Numbered from the stretch's first letter, positions 8,013 through 16,204 are shown. The stretch is 18,741 nucleotides of DNA from Betaproteobacteria bacterium (GCA_947499755.1 CANMPU010000002.1:1-18741), one strand, 5' to 3'. Translations and numbers: made by a program. The notes: generated by a model not told the origin, from the letters alone.

Positions 8013-9257
8013 ATGGCGCGCCCGGAACTGGAAGGTGAATGGATACAAGGTTGGCCTGATCGCGCACGCGCTAGGCTAATGCCCAGTAAGGACGCGGAAG
8101 GCAGGACGATCTATGCGCGAACGCCTCTGACTGAACTCGAAGGCTTAATTACGCCAACCGATGCATATTACATCATCGCTCAGCTAAATATGCCGGACCC
8201 CATTCATCCCGACGATTACAGCTTTAAGATTACCGGGTTAGTTGATCGCGAAGTAACGCTGACTGTAAAAGATTTAATGAAGCTTCCAACTCGTACGGTG
8301 CGCGCAGTGACTGAGTGCGCAGGCGACGATGGTGAATTTTTTAATTGGCAAAAGAAAGGCGGCGCCAAACCTTCACGACTCAAAAAACAAGCTGAAAGCG
8401 GTGGCTGGAACCAAATGGTTGTCGAAGGCCAAAAGCCAAGCGTTGATGAACTGCTTAACACGATTCCGACCACTTGTTTAGTAAGCGGTGGCGAGTGGAC
8501 CGGCGTGTCTTTAAGAGATGTCCTAAAGCTTGTTGGTGTAAAGCCGAGTGCGACCACTGTACATACGATTGGTTTTGACACCGGTCGTCCCGACCCAACG
8601 GCGCAATACCTTTCGGCCGGACGTACCGATATTGAGGTCGTTGATCCAGGCGTAATTAACTACGATAAAGCGTTAGAACTCAGTAAGGCGATGGACCCCG
8701 ATACGCTTTTGTGCTGGGCGCAAAATGGCGAGTTCTTGCAGCATGTGCACGGCGCGCCATTACGTATGGTTGTGCCCGGATATTCCGGTAACTGGTGGGT
8801 AAAATGGATAGACACCATTGAACTTCTGGATTACGAACCGGAGTGTTATTACCAGACCCAATATTTTGTATTGGCTGATACGCCAGAAGCACCGCGTAAG
8901 CCGTGTAAAGAGCTAGGAACAAAAAGCATTATCCTGTTTCCCTTAGATGAAGATTCGCCGCTTCCTCAGGGCGAGCACGTGATTCGCGGTCTCGCATGGA
9001 GCGGTAAAGGAGCGATTACCCGCATGGAAGTCAGTACGGACGATGGTAAGACCTGGAACGACGCGTTCGTTGAACAGCATCACGACAAATGGCTGTGGAG
9101 ACGCTGGTCCTATGTTTGGAAGGCCGCCAAACCAGGTAAATATAGTCTTAAAGCCCGTGCAACAGACGAGGCGGGGCGAGTACAACCGCAGCAACCGTGG
9201 AATTTCCAACAAAAACATTTCGACGGAATTATTCCAGTCGATATCGAAATTAAATAA
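8013..9257 (+). CDS. sulfite-oxidase-family molybdopterin oxidoreductase, apparently cytoplasmic
   Basis: The 414-residue protein has the molybdenum-cofactor domain of the sulfite oxidase family. The probable Mo-binding cysteine is C102 in TECAGDDG, and the HVHGAPLRMVVPGY segment and WWVKWID match the cofactor-domain end. From about residue 310 it has the immunoglobulin-like dimerisation domain (IRGLAWSGKGAITRMEVS and DDGKTWNDAF). Two features are unusual. The cysteine is followed by AGDDG rather than the common AGNRR, and there is an extended loop after it. There is no twin-arginine or other signal peptide, and no haem or membrane domain. The ATG at 8013 has GAGGAG seven bases upstream; the frame opens six codons earlier without a better site. 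etfB follows after 15 bases and etfA after that, suggesting one operon and an ETF electron partner. Substrate unknown; sulfite is not assured. Confidence 0.88.
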   Translation: MARPELEGEWIQGWPDRARARLMPSKDAEGRTIYARTPLTELEGLITPTDAYYIIAQLNMPDPIHPDDYSFKITGLVDREVTLTVKDLMKLPTRTVRAVTECAGDDGEFFNWQKKGGAKPSRLKKQAESGGWNQMVVEGQKPSVDELLNTIPTTCLVSGGEWTGVSLRDVLKLVGVKPSATTVHTIGFDTGRPDPTAQYLSAGRTDIEVVDPGVINYDKALELSKAMDPDTLLCWAQNGEFLQHVHGAPLRMVVPGYSGNWWVKWIDTIELLDYEPECYYQTQYFVLADTPEAPRKPCKELGTKSIILFPLDEDSPLPQGEHVIRGLAWSGKGAITRMEVSTDDGKTWNDAFVEQHHDKWLWRRWSYVWKAAKPGKYSLKARATDEAGRVQPQQPWNFQQKHFDGIIPVDIEIK

Positions 9258-9272
9258 CCATAAGGATTCGTC

Positions 9273-10076
9273 GTGCATATTATTGTCTGCGCAAAGCAGA
9301 TTCAAAATCCTGAAATCGCAACGAGCGTATTTAGAGTTGACGAACAAACTAACAAAATTATTCCTGTAGCTGGGATGCCGCTCGTAATGAGTCCATTTGA
9401 CGAGCAGTGTATGGAAGCCGCGTTACGCATTCGGGAAAAGTTGGGCGAAGTAAAAATCACGATTATCAGTCTGGGCCCTAAATCAACGAAAGATGTAATA
9501 AAACATGGTTTGTCCATGGGCGCGGATGAGGGCGTGATTCTCGACGAAGAAGGTCTCGAAGGTGGAGACGGATATACTACCGCCCTTATGTTGTCGGAAG
9601 CGATTAAAAAACTCGGCGAATACGATCTGATTCTTACGGGGCGACAAGCGGCGGATTGGGATGCTGGGCTAGTGGGCCCGGGCCTCTCTGAGATGTTAGG
9701 GGTTCCAGCGATTACTTTTGCCAAAAACGTTCAGGTTGAAGGGCGTCGCGTCAAAGTCGTGCGGGTTGTCGAGGACGGTTTCGAAACTGTCGAAGCGGTA
9801 TTACCCGCGATCGTGACGATATCTAATGAATTAGGGGAAGCGCGCAAACCCAATTTGCGCGAAACCATGAAGGCGGCACGCAAACCGACAAAGAATATGA
9901 CTGCGGCAGACTTAGGTCTCGACGCTTCTAGATTAGGTGCCGCCGGTGCGAGACGAGTGCTGGAGAAATTATATATTCCAACAAAGGATGGTAAGTGTGA
10001 TTTTGTTCAAGGTGGTAGCCCAGAGGAACTTGCTGCTAACTTGGTTCGCAAACTTCAAGAAGCAAAGCTTATCTAA
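9273..10076 (+). CDS. etfB: electron transfer flavoprotein beta subunit
   Basis: EtfB pairs with EtfA to form a soluble one-FAD, usually one-AMP electron carrier. The 267-residue product starts at GTG 9273 with AAGGA seven bases upstream. It has the family core: MSPFDEQCMEAALRIRE, then SMGADEGVILDEE (nucleotide-binding region), GRQAADWDAGLVGPGLSEML, and a C-terminal arm that would wrap around EtfA. It lacks the look of the housekeeping gammaproteobacterial EtfB (VAVKRVVDYNVKVRVK start, GKQAIDSDNNQTG). It is closer in wording to the EtfB/FixA proteins dedicated to particular dehydrogenases. That comparison is from memory, not from an alignment run. It lies between the molybdoenzyme and etfA. 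Confidence 0.93.
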   Translation: MHIIVCAKQIQNPEIATSVFRVDEQTNKIIPVAGMPLVMSPFDEQCMEAALRIREKLGEVKITIISLGPKSTKDVIKHGLSMGADEGVILDEEGLEGGDGYTTALMLSEAIKKLGEYDLILTGRQAADWDAGLVGPGLSEMLGVPAITFAKNVQVEGRRVKVVRVVEDGFETVEAVLPAIVTISNELGEARKPNLRETMKAARKPTKNMTAADLGLDASRLGAAGARRVLEKLYIPTKDGKCDFVQGGSPEELAANLVRKLQEAKLI

Positions 10077-10124
10077 TTTTCTAGGAAATTTTGGCAACAT
10101 AGTTTATCGACAGGAGATCTACTG

Positions 10125-11114
10125 GTGGCAAACGCAGCTGGCGTTTTAGTAATTGTAGAATTGGCAGACGGTAAGCCAATCTCATTGGTGTTTGAACAGC
10201 TTGGTCTGGCGAAGCGCTTAAGCGAAAAATTAGGCGGCTCTGTCGCCGTTGCATTGCTCGGAAGTGGGGTCGAAGCAGTTGCACAAGACCTGATCGCGCA
10301 GGGTGCGGACAAAGTATATGTTGCGGAACACCCCCTCCTTAGCGACTATCAAAGTGACGCGTGGCTACCGGTAGTCGCAAAAATTGTTGAAGCTGCAGCG
10401 CCTGCAGCGATACTCGTGGGTAACACGACCTTGGGAACCGATTTGGCACCGCGACTTGCGTTCAGGTTGGGCGCTGGCGTTGCGATGGGCTGCGTCGAAA
10501 TGAATGCGGATGGTGGAAAGCTTCAAGCAGTGCGCTCATGTTTTGGGAACAAAGCGCGCGAAAAAATATCGTTTAAGACTGCGGTGGTCGTTGCTACGAT
10601 TAAACCGAAATCTCAAGAGCCTTTTGTACGAGACGGTGCGCGTTCGGGAGAAACAATCAAAATCGCGGTCGATATTCAAGCTTCGGCAGTACGTACTACG
10701 CTCATTAGTCGAGAAAAAGAAAAGACGGAAGGCGTCAAACTTGAGAACGCAAGTGTTGTAGTCGCAGGTGGCCGCGGACTTGGCGGCCCCGAAGGATTTA
10801 GGGATCTGGAAAAATTAGCGGGCTTGCTAAAAGGCGCGGTCGGCGCGAGCCGAGTGGCTGTAGATTTAGGCTGGGTGCCTCCTTCATGGCAGATTGGACT
10901 AACAGGGAAAACCGTCACGCCAGAGGTTTATTTCGCGATAGGTATTTCTGGCGCGAGCCATCATTTGGCAGGTTGTGGTGGGTCGAAAGCGATTGTCGCT
11001 ATCAATTCAGATGCGGAGGCGGCTATTTTTAATGACGCGAAATTTGGAATTATTGGTGATCTTAAAGCAATTGTTCCTGCATTGATCGAAGAAGTGCGCA
11101 AAGCAAAAGCTTAG
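10125..11114 (+). CDS. etfA: electron transfer flavoprotein alpha subunit
   Basis: EtfA carries the FAD and partners EtfB. The 329-residue protein begins at GTG 10125 with AGGAG eight bases upstream. The N-terminal half is the EtfB-like fold (GADKVYVAEHPLL, LVGNTTLGTDLAPRLAFRLG). The C-terminal half is the FAD domain, with VVAGGRGLGGPEGF, VAVDLGWVPPSWQIGLTGK, VTPEVYFAIGISGASHHLAG and KAIVAINSDAEAAIF, which match the known FAD-binding signature. The SGASHHLAGCGGSK stretch differs from the usual SGAIQHLAGMKDSK. The final region ends in a KAKA tail. It follows etfB by 48 bases and is probably co-transcribed with it and the molybdoenzyme. A hairpin lies 10 bases after the stop. Confidence 0.95.
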   Translation: MANAAGVLVIVELADGKPISLVFEQLGLAKRLSEKLGGSVAVALLGSGVEAVAQDLIAQGADKVYVAEHPLLSDYQSDAWLPVVAKIVEAAAPAAILVGNTTLGTDLAPRLAFRLGAGVAMGCVEMNADGGKLQAVRSCFGNKAREKISFKTAVVVATIKPKSQEPFVRDGARSGETIKIAVDIQASAVRTTLISREKEKTEGVKLENASVVVAGGRGLGGPEGFRDLEKLAGLLKGAVGASRVAVDLGWVPPSWQIGLTGKTVTPEVYFAIGISGASHHLAGCGGSKAIVAINSDAEAAIFNDAKFGIIGDLKAIVPALIEEVRKAKA

Positions 11115-11124
11115 CCCATTTCCC

Positions 11125-11146
11125 GGCCAGCATACGCGTGCTGGCC
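11125..11146 (+). terminator. hairpin after etfA, possible terminator
   Basis: GGCCAGCA and TGCTGGCC form a perfect 8-bp stem around the loop TACGCG, ten bases after the etfA stop. There is no following T-run (ATATATCC), so this may be a weak or factor-dependent terminator, or an mRNA 3'-end stabiliser. Confidence 0.5.
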
Positions 11147-11243
11147 ATATATCCTAAATCTCTCCAACACCCGAACCATTTCTTTACGCAGCAATAAGAC
11201 AACGTGCGCCGTGACTTTATTAGTGCTAGCATGGCTAATCGGT

Positions 11244-11453
11244 CTATTCGGTGCCTTCCTTTTCCGTTTCCTGCGCTCGCTCGTCTAACTGCTGGCCGAG
11301 CTTGGCCGCGTCGTTAATGGTTTTAGCGCCCGCACGCAGACGTTCCGTCGGTAGTTTATCCACTTCCGTCACCGGTTCGCCTGTAGAGGTAGTTCTATCG
11401 CGAGTCGGTCGCTGCTGGTCGCAGCCTACCACGACAAATCCAAAAACGAACAA
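11244..11453 (-). CDS. small lipoprotein, unrecognised, start uncertain
   Basis: The 69-residue frame has a lipobox (FVVVGC) followed by a highly charged, low-hydrophobicity tail (TEVDKLPTERLRAGAKTIND, then AQETEKEGTE). This is the layout of a small lipid-anchored envelope protein. The only standard start, TTG 11453, leaves just ten residues before the lipobox cysteine and no basic residues, which is poor for a signal peptide. The frame stays open upstream to a TAG at 11523-11525, and those codons supply an ideal basic segment (KKNSKKYRAFWV). However, no ATG, GTG or TTG begins it. Either a rare start codon is used or the 5' end carries a mutation. Family and partner unknown. Confidence 0.5.
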   Translation of the reverse strand: MFVFGFVVVGCDQQRPTRDRTTSTGEPVTEVDKLPTERLRAGAKTINDAAKLGQQLDERAQETEKEGTE

Positions 11454-11793
11454 AACCCAGAAAGCTCTATATTTCTTTGAATTTTTCTTTACCGTCGCGC
11501 GTGTTTCTAAATAAACAATTTGCTAGCGTCCGAGCAACGATAGAAAGTTATATTTACGCCATCGGTTAAGTTACCAGCTATTTGAACCCCTAAGATTACA
11601 TTTTATCGGCAAAGAACAAACAAACTTATGAACAAGGTGAACATGCGTAATTAATTTTTTACTTAACATATTGTTTTGTCGACGATGTTTAAATACATAG
11701 CAAATTATTTTATGGTCTGGGTTGATTTGACTTTGGCGCTTTGTTACAGTTACAGCGCCACAAATGGCGTCTTGTTTACTTAGAGGAGGATTC
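11454..11793. other. AT-rich intergenic stretch
   Basis: These 340 bases hold the probable upstream extension of the lipoprotein frame (11454-11525, minus) and the promoter region of the first small membrane gene (about 11722-11760, plus). The middle part, about 11530-11720, is AT-rich and I see no gene, RNA or clear hairpin in it. Confidence 0.5.
11722..11760 (+). promoter_or_regulatory. probable promoter with overlapping inverted repeat
   Basis: TTGATT (11722-11727) and TACAGT (11745-11750) are 17 bases apart, a fair sigma-70 match. An alternative -35, TTGACT, is at 11727-11732. An inverted repeat, TGGCGCT at 11734-11740 and AGCGCCA at 11754-11760, spans the -10 region with a 13-base spacer that contains GTTACA twice in tandem. 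The position suits an operator. It lies 34 bases before the start of the small membrane gene at 11794. Confidence 0.4.
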
Positions 11794-12030
11794 ATGGATG
11801 CAATAAGCACTGTAAAGTCGTGGATTGGTGCGCTGACTGATATCGCACTGATGTTAATCGCACTAGCCATCGCTGCAACCGTTCTCGTTGGCGAAGATAA
11901 AATGTCGTTTTTTAGTCCAGTAGTTAGGAATATAAGTGAATTAGTAGGTGGTTTAGGTAGTGGCGGACTCGCCGGCTTGATCACGGTTGGTGTGATCTTG
12001 TGGTTATTCTCGAAGCGTAAGGCTTCGTAG
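11794..12030 (+). CDS. small two-helix membrane protein, first of a tandem pair
   Basis: The 78-residue protein is not one I recognise. The ATG at 11794 follows a very strong Shine-Dalgarno (AGAGGAGG); the frame opens ten codons earlier, but that start is less likely. A short amphipathic N-terminus (MDAISTVKSW) leads to a first hydrophobic segment (about ALMLIALAIAATVLV), then a polar stretch (GEDKMSFFSPVVRNISELV), a glycine-rich turn (GGLGSGG) and a second hydrophobic segment (LAGLITVGVILWLF) with a basic end (SKRKAS). It aligns without gaps to the product of 12080-12310. A small hairpin (CGAAGC/GCTTCG, 12011-12027) overlaps its last codons, and a strong hairpin follows the stop. Strong ribosome binding suggests high expression. 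Confidence 0.8.
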   Translation: MDAISTVKSWIGALTDIALMLIALAIAATVLVGEDKMSFFSPVVRNISELVGGLGSGGLAGLITVGVILWLFSKRKAS

Positions 12031-12039
12031 TCGAGAGCT

Positions 12040-12073
12040 AAAGTATCGGCGACTAAAAGTCGCCGATACTTTT
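12040..12073 (+). terminator. perfect 15-bp hairpin between the two small membrane genes, terminator-like
   Basis: Bases 12040-12054 and 12058-12072 are exact inverted repeats around an AAA loop. The stem has a GC-rich upper part (CGGCGACT) and an A/T base, and ends in TTTT, so on the plus strand it resembles an intrinsic terminator. It lies nine bases after the first gene and seven bases before the ATG of the second. Confidence 0.7.
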
Positions 12074-12079
12074 AAAAAT

Positions 12080-12310
12080 ATGCCTAAGCGCATAATCCAG
12101 TTTGGTTGGATGGCCGTAGAGTTTGCTACGATTTTAGTAGTGCTCTGTGTCCTGTTACACATCGTTATCGGCAAAGATAACAGTGGTTACGTCAGCATTG
12201 TTTACGCCAAAACAGTCGATTTACTTCAGAAAGTCCCCTCAGGTACCGTCGTCGGAGTATTCCTCATCGTGTTTCTGTATTGGTTGGTCAACGGTAAATA
12301 CAAGCAGTAG
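12080..12310 (+). CDS. small two-helix membrane protein, second of a tandem pair
   Basis: The 76-residue product starts MPKRIIQFGW. It has a hydrophobic segment (TILVVLCVLLHIVI), a polar stretch starting GKDNSGYVS, and a second hydrophobic segment (VVGVFLIVFLYWLV) with a basic end (GKYKQ). From the first helix onward it aligns with the preceding protein with no gaps. About 13 of 60 positions are identical (my hand count), including the GxD after helix one, the SG turn and the WL near the end. No Shine-Dalgarno precedes the ATG at 12080, which is only seven bases after a strong hairpin. ATG 12110 is an alternative start but would remove part of the alignable N-terminus. Function unknown; the two proteins could form a hetero-oligomer. 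Confidence 0.72.
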   Translation: MPKRIIQFGWMAVEFATILVVLCVLLHIVIGKDNSGYVSIVYAKTVDLLQKVPSGTVVGVFLIVFLYWLVNGKYKQ

Positions 12311-12350
12311 GTTTGTTACGCACTGGTTCCAGTAGATAAAAAAGCGAGAG

Positions 12351-12424
<74 letters not shown>

Positions 12425-12462
12425 AAGGATTTACCACAATAAATTTTAGCCTTCAAAATGAG

Positions 12463-12489
12463 AACCGGGTTGATTTTACCAACCCGGTT
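12463..12489 (-). terminator. hairpin downstream of rpoD, probable terminator
   Basis: AACCGGGTTG and CAACCCGGTT form a perfect 10-bp stem with a 7-base loop, 36 bases past the rpoD stop and before the tRNA. On the minus strand it is followed by CTCATTTTG, a weak T-run, so termination may be partial and the tRNA may receive read-through. Confidence 0.65.
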
Positions 12490-12524
12490 GCGTCTAGAAT
12501 ACGCGATTTAAGCTAAGCATTATA

Positions 12525-14414
12525 CTACGCTTCGTTATCTAAGAAGCTCCGTAGGCGTTCGGAACGGGATGGATGCCGTAACTTACGTAACGCTTTTGCT
12601 TCAATTTGGCGTATGCGTTCACGAGTAACATCAAATTGTTTCCCAACTTCCTCCAGCGTGTGGTCGGTATTCATTTCAATACCAAACCGCATACGCAATA
12701 CCTTTGCTTCACGTGGTGTTAAGGTATCAAGTACGTCTTTAGTAACGTCGCGCAAACTCGCATTAACTGCCGCGTCAATTGGTGCAATGGTTACGCCATC
12801 TTCGATAAAGTCTCCAAGATGTGAATCATCGTCATCGCCGATTGGGGTTTCCATCGAAATAGGTTCTTTCGATATCTTGAGAATCTTACGAATTTTCTCT
12901 TCCGGCATTTCCATTTTCTGCGCGAGCAATGCGGGATCAGACTCTTGCCCGGTCTCCTGCAGAATTTGACGCGATATACGGTTCATCTTGTTAATCGTTT
13001 CAATCATATGTACCGGGATACGTATGGTGCGTGCCTGATCCGCGATTGAACGCGTAATCGCTTGGCGTATCCACCATGTGGCATAAGTCGAAAACTTATA
13101 ACCACGACGGTATTCGAACTTATCGACCGCTTTCATCAGCCCAATATTACCTTCTTGAATGAGGTCTAAGAATTGTAACCCGCGATTCGTGTATTTTTTT
13201 GCGATCGAAATTACTAAGCGTAAATTTGCCACGGTCATTTCTCGCTTCGCACGGCGCGCCTTAGCCTCGCCGGTCGACATTTGGCGGTTAATTTCCTTAA
13301 GGTCTTTTATGGGTATGCCAACCCGGCTTTGCAGATCTAATAAGGCCTGTTGCTGCTCGACGATGGAAGGCTCTAAACGAAACAGTGAATCTGCATACGG
13401 TTTCTTAGTGGAAATCTCACGTTTTACCCATGCGATATCGCTTTCGTTTCCGGGGAAGGTCTTGATGAAATAAGCGCGCGCCATATTTGCTTTATTTACA
13501 CACAAATCCATGATTTGTCGTTCATGTCCGCGAACCTTTTCCACTTGACCACGCAAACTGTCACACAATGCTTCAATCTGCTTAGCGGAAAAACGAATAC
13601 GCATAAACTCATTTGTGATCTGCTCTTGGATCTTTTTATAAGTTTTATGTTGCACACCACCTTTTGCAAGAGCCTTATACATTTTGTTATATAATGAACG
13701 AATTAGGGCGAACCTCTCTAAGGCCTCTGTTCTAAGGCGTAATAGATAAGCATTATCCAAGGCCTCTTCTTCATCGCTGCCACTTTCCAAATCAGATTCA
13801 ACATTATCGAAATCGGAAAATTCTTCACTAACAATTTCTTCGTCATCGGCACCAAGCAATCCATCGACTACTTCGTCGATTCGGATTTCGTCACGTTCTA
13901 CCTTGTCTGAAATTTCAAGAAGCTCAGTGATAATAGTTGGACACGCCGATATGGCCCGCATCATGTGCTTGAGTCCGTCTTCAATACGTTTGGCGATCTC
14001 GATTTCACCTTCGCGAGTCAGCAGTTCAACTGAGCCCATTTCGCGCATATACATGCGTACCGGGTCCGTCGTACGACCAAATTCAGAGTCAACCGTGGAA
14101 AGAGCGGCTTCCGCCTCTTCCACGGCATCTTCGTCAGAGACGACGGGTGTGGCGTCTGACAAAAGTAACGCTTCAGCATCGGGCGCTTCATCATATACAG
14201 TGATACCCATATCGTTAATCATGCTGATCACGCTTTCGATTTGTTCTGCGTCAAGCATATCGTCGGGCAAATGATCGTTAATCTCAGCGTAGGTCAGATA
14301 GCTACGCTCTTTACCCAATACGATCAGGTTTTTCAGCCGAGTACGTTGCGCTTCTACATCGTGAGCCGCAACCGGGGTTTTTTCCGCCGCTTCCTTTTCC
14401 TTTTTTCTGGGCAT
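12525..14414 (-). CDS. rpoD: RNA polymerase primary sigma factor (sigma-70)
   Basis: The housekeeping sigma factor directs RNA polymerase to most promoters. The 629-residue protein has all regions. Region 1.1 includes [15 protein letters not shown] and region 1.2 begins [12 protein letters not shown] long acidic non-conserved region follows. Region 2 spans [39 protein letters not shown] and [20 protein letters not shown] (-10 recognition and melting). Region 4.2 contains [20 protein letters not shown] (-35 recognition). It is slightly longer than E. coli RpoD (613). The ATG at 14414 has GGA seven bases upstream; an in-frame TTG at 14426 is less likely. It follows dnaG by 56 bases as the last protein gene of the macromolecular-synthesis block. 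Confidence 0.98.
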   Translation of the reverse strand: MPRKKEKEAAEKTPVAAHDVEAQRTRLKNLIVLGKERSYLTYAEINDHLPDDMLDAEQIESVISMINDMGITVYDEAPDAEALLLSDATPVVSDEDAVEEAEAALSTVDSEFGRTTDPVRMYMREMGSVELLTREGEIEIAKRIEDGLKHMMRAISACPTIITELLEISDKVERDEIRIDEVVDGLLGADDEEIVSEEFSDFDNVESDLESGSDEEEALDNAYLLRLRTEALERFALIRSLYNKMYKALAKGGVQHKTYKKIQEQITNEFMRIRFSAKQIEALCDSLRGQVEKVRGHERQIMDLCVNKANMARAYFIKTFPGNESDIAWVKREISTKKPYADSLFRLEPSIVEQQQALLDLQSRVGIPIKDLKEINRQMSTGEAKARRAKREMTVANLRLVISIAKKYTNRGLQFLDLIQEGNIGLMKAVDKFEYRRGYKFSTYATWWIRQAITRSIADQARTIRIPVHMIETINKMNRISRQILQETGQESDPALLAQKMEMPEEKIRKILKISKEPISMETPIGDDDDSHLGDFIEDGVTIAPIDAAVNASLRDVTKDVLDTLTPREAKVLRMRFGIEMNTDHTLEEVGKQFDVTRERIRQIEAKALRKLRHPSRSERLRSFLDNEA

Positions 14415-14470
14415 AATTGATTCCAATAAATTATAAAGTTAGATAATAAAAAGGATAACTACTCAATTCC

Positions 14471-16204
14471 TTACTTTTCCGCCAGTGCAGGCACTCTTCC
14501 ACCATACCGAATTTTTTCACGCTCTTCCGGACTAAAATCTTTTGGACTCAAATGAGTCGATAAAACAGCTTTGGCTGTTCGCTTTTCGTCGATTTCAGTC
14601 AACTGAGCTAACGCGTGGTCTAAGTGTTTTTCAAAATCAAAACTCTCCCCCAACTCAAGAATTTCCCTTTCTACCTCGCCTATCAAGCTGCTATAGGGCG
14701 ATCCAGAAAACAGCTGAATAACTCCGGCAGTAGTAGATACATTAGAGTTTTCCTGAAGAAGCTGCAGTAGCAATTTAAGTGCCTGTGCTTCTAGACCATT
14801 GTCGTCAGAAATAACTAATGCAGCACAGTGAATCGCCAAATTGGGGCTAAAAATTACACTTTCAAGAGCCTTGCGATAAAGGCTAAAGCGGGGTTTCTGG
14901 GTACGTCGTGTCGAGGGGCTCGATGCAACTTTGATCTGAAAGGCAGAACTAAGTTCTTGTTCGGTTACGCCGCATACTTCTGCCAAGCTTTTTCTAATAA
15001 GCCGACTCAAATTTGGCGCGGAAATTTTCTTTATCAGAGATTGTGCATCTTTTAAAAGCTTCGCTTTGCCTTCGTGGGTAGCTAGGTTTACCTGCGCAGA
15101 AAGTTTGCGCAACAAAAAATCCGACAGAGGTAGCGCGTTTATCAGGAGCTGGTCAAACGCTTGTTTGCCAATTTTTCTAACTAAACTATCTGGATCTTCA
15201 CCTTTTGGTAAAAACATAAAACTGATCGTTTTTCCATCAGCTAACTGCGCCAAACTATTTTCTAATGCACGCCACGCGGCGCGCTCCCCAGCATCGTCAC
15301 CGTCGAAACAAAATATTACGGTGTCGGATTGTCCAAGCAGTTTATGAACATGCATTGGTGTTGTCGCGGTTCCTAGGGTTGCAACAACATAATCGATCCC
15401 ATGTTGCGCAAGCGCGACCACATCCATATAGCCTTCTACAACTATGACCTTCCCACTACTTCGGATCGCGTGTCTCGCTTGAAATAGGCCATAAAGTTCG
15501 CGACCTTTCTCAAATAAGGGTGTTTCCGGTGAGTTAAGGTATTTTGGCTCCCCATTCTCCAACACGCGGCCACCAAAACCTACGATATCTCCTCGCGAAC
15601 TGTGTATTGGGAACATTATCCGCTCGCGAAAGCGGTCGTAACGCTTACCTTGATCATTTGCGATCACCAATCCTAATTCGCCCAACACGGTATCTTCATA
15701 TTTTGGGAATACGCCAGAAAGATTTTGCCAGCCACTGGGGGCAAATCCCATTTCGAAGCGCGCAGCAATATCTCCCGAGACACCGCGTCGTTTAAGATAG
15801 TCTATCGCCTGCGTCGACTTTTTTAATTGGTTTTTGTAGTACTGCGCGGCGTTTTGCATGATTTCACTCATTTCCCGTACCGCCCGGCCAATCTCCTGTT
15901 TATTGTCCGCTTTAAACTCTGGAACTTTCATGCCCACACGACCCGCCAAATCTTTTACCGCATCGACAAAACCTAATCCCATGTATTCCATAATAAATCC
16001 AATCGCGGTACCGTGAACCCCACAACCGAAGCAGTGATAAAACTGCTTAGACTGGCTTACTGTGAACGAAGGCGACTTCTCATTGTGAAAAGGACAACAT
16101 GCAACGTGGTTCGCGCCCGCTTTCTTGAGCGGGATACAACCTTCGATCACATCGACGATATCAAGACGGTTGAGCAAGTCCTGCACAAACGTTTGTGGAA
16201 TCAT
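14471..16204 (-). CDS. dnaG: DNA primase
   Basis: Primase makes the RNA primers for replication with the DnaB helicase. The 577-residue protein has the N-terminal zinc domain, with CPFH and CFGC giving the Cys-x2-His-x17-Cys-x2-Cys ligands. The RNA polymerase core and TOPRIM domain follow, with the glutamate in VVEGYMDVVALAQHGI and the acidic FCFDGDDAGERAA. The C-terminal domain that contacts DnaB is present. Length is normal. The ATG at 16204 gives the family start (IPQTFVQDLLNRLDIVDVI). No Shine-Dalgarno is visible, in keeping with the low translation known for dnaG in E. coli. It lies between yqeY and rpoD, with its own likely promoter upstream. Confidence 0.98.
   Translation of the reverse strand: MIPQTFVQDLLNRLDIVDVIEGCIPLKKAGANHVACCPFHNEKSPSFTVSQSKQFYHCFGCGVHGTAIGFIMEYMGLGFVDAVKDLAGRVGMKVPEFKADNKQEIGRAVREMSEIMQNAAQYYKNQLKKSTQAIDYLKRRGVSGDIAARFEMGFAPSGWQNLSGVFPKYEDTVLGELGLVIANDQGKRYDRFRERIMFPIHSSRGDIVGFGGRVLENGEPKYLNSPETPLFEKGRELYGLFQARHAIRSSGKVIVVEGYMDVVALAQHGIDYVVATLGTATTPMHVHKLLGQSDTVIFCFDGDDAGERAAWRALENSLAQLADGKTISFMFLPKGEDPDSLVRKIGKQAFDQLLINALPLSDFLLRKLSAQVNLATHEGKAKLLKDAQSLIKKISAPNLSRLIRKSLAEVCGVTEQELSSAFQIKVASSPSTRRTQKPRFSLYRKALESVIFSPNLAIHCAALVISDDNGLEAQALKLLLQLLQENSNVSTTAGVIQLFSGSPYSSLIGEVEREILELGESFDFEKHLDHALAQLTEIDEKRTAKAVLSTHLSPKDFSPEEREKIRYGGRVPALAEK

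Noticed and set aside
11211..11288. 25-codon hydrophobic plus-strand ORF (starts VTLLVLAWLIGLFG)
   Set aside because: No ribosome-binding site, GTG start, and its second half is antisense to charged codons of the lipoprotein, which gives hydrophobic residues by chance.
12613..14274. Several plus-strand ORFs of 100 or more codons
   Set aside because: They are antisense shadows of rpoD with serine/arginine-rich composition.
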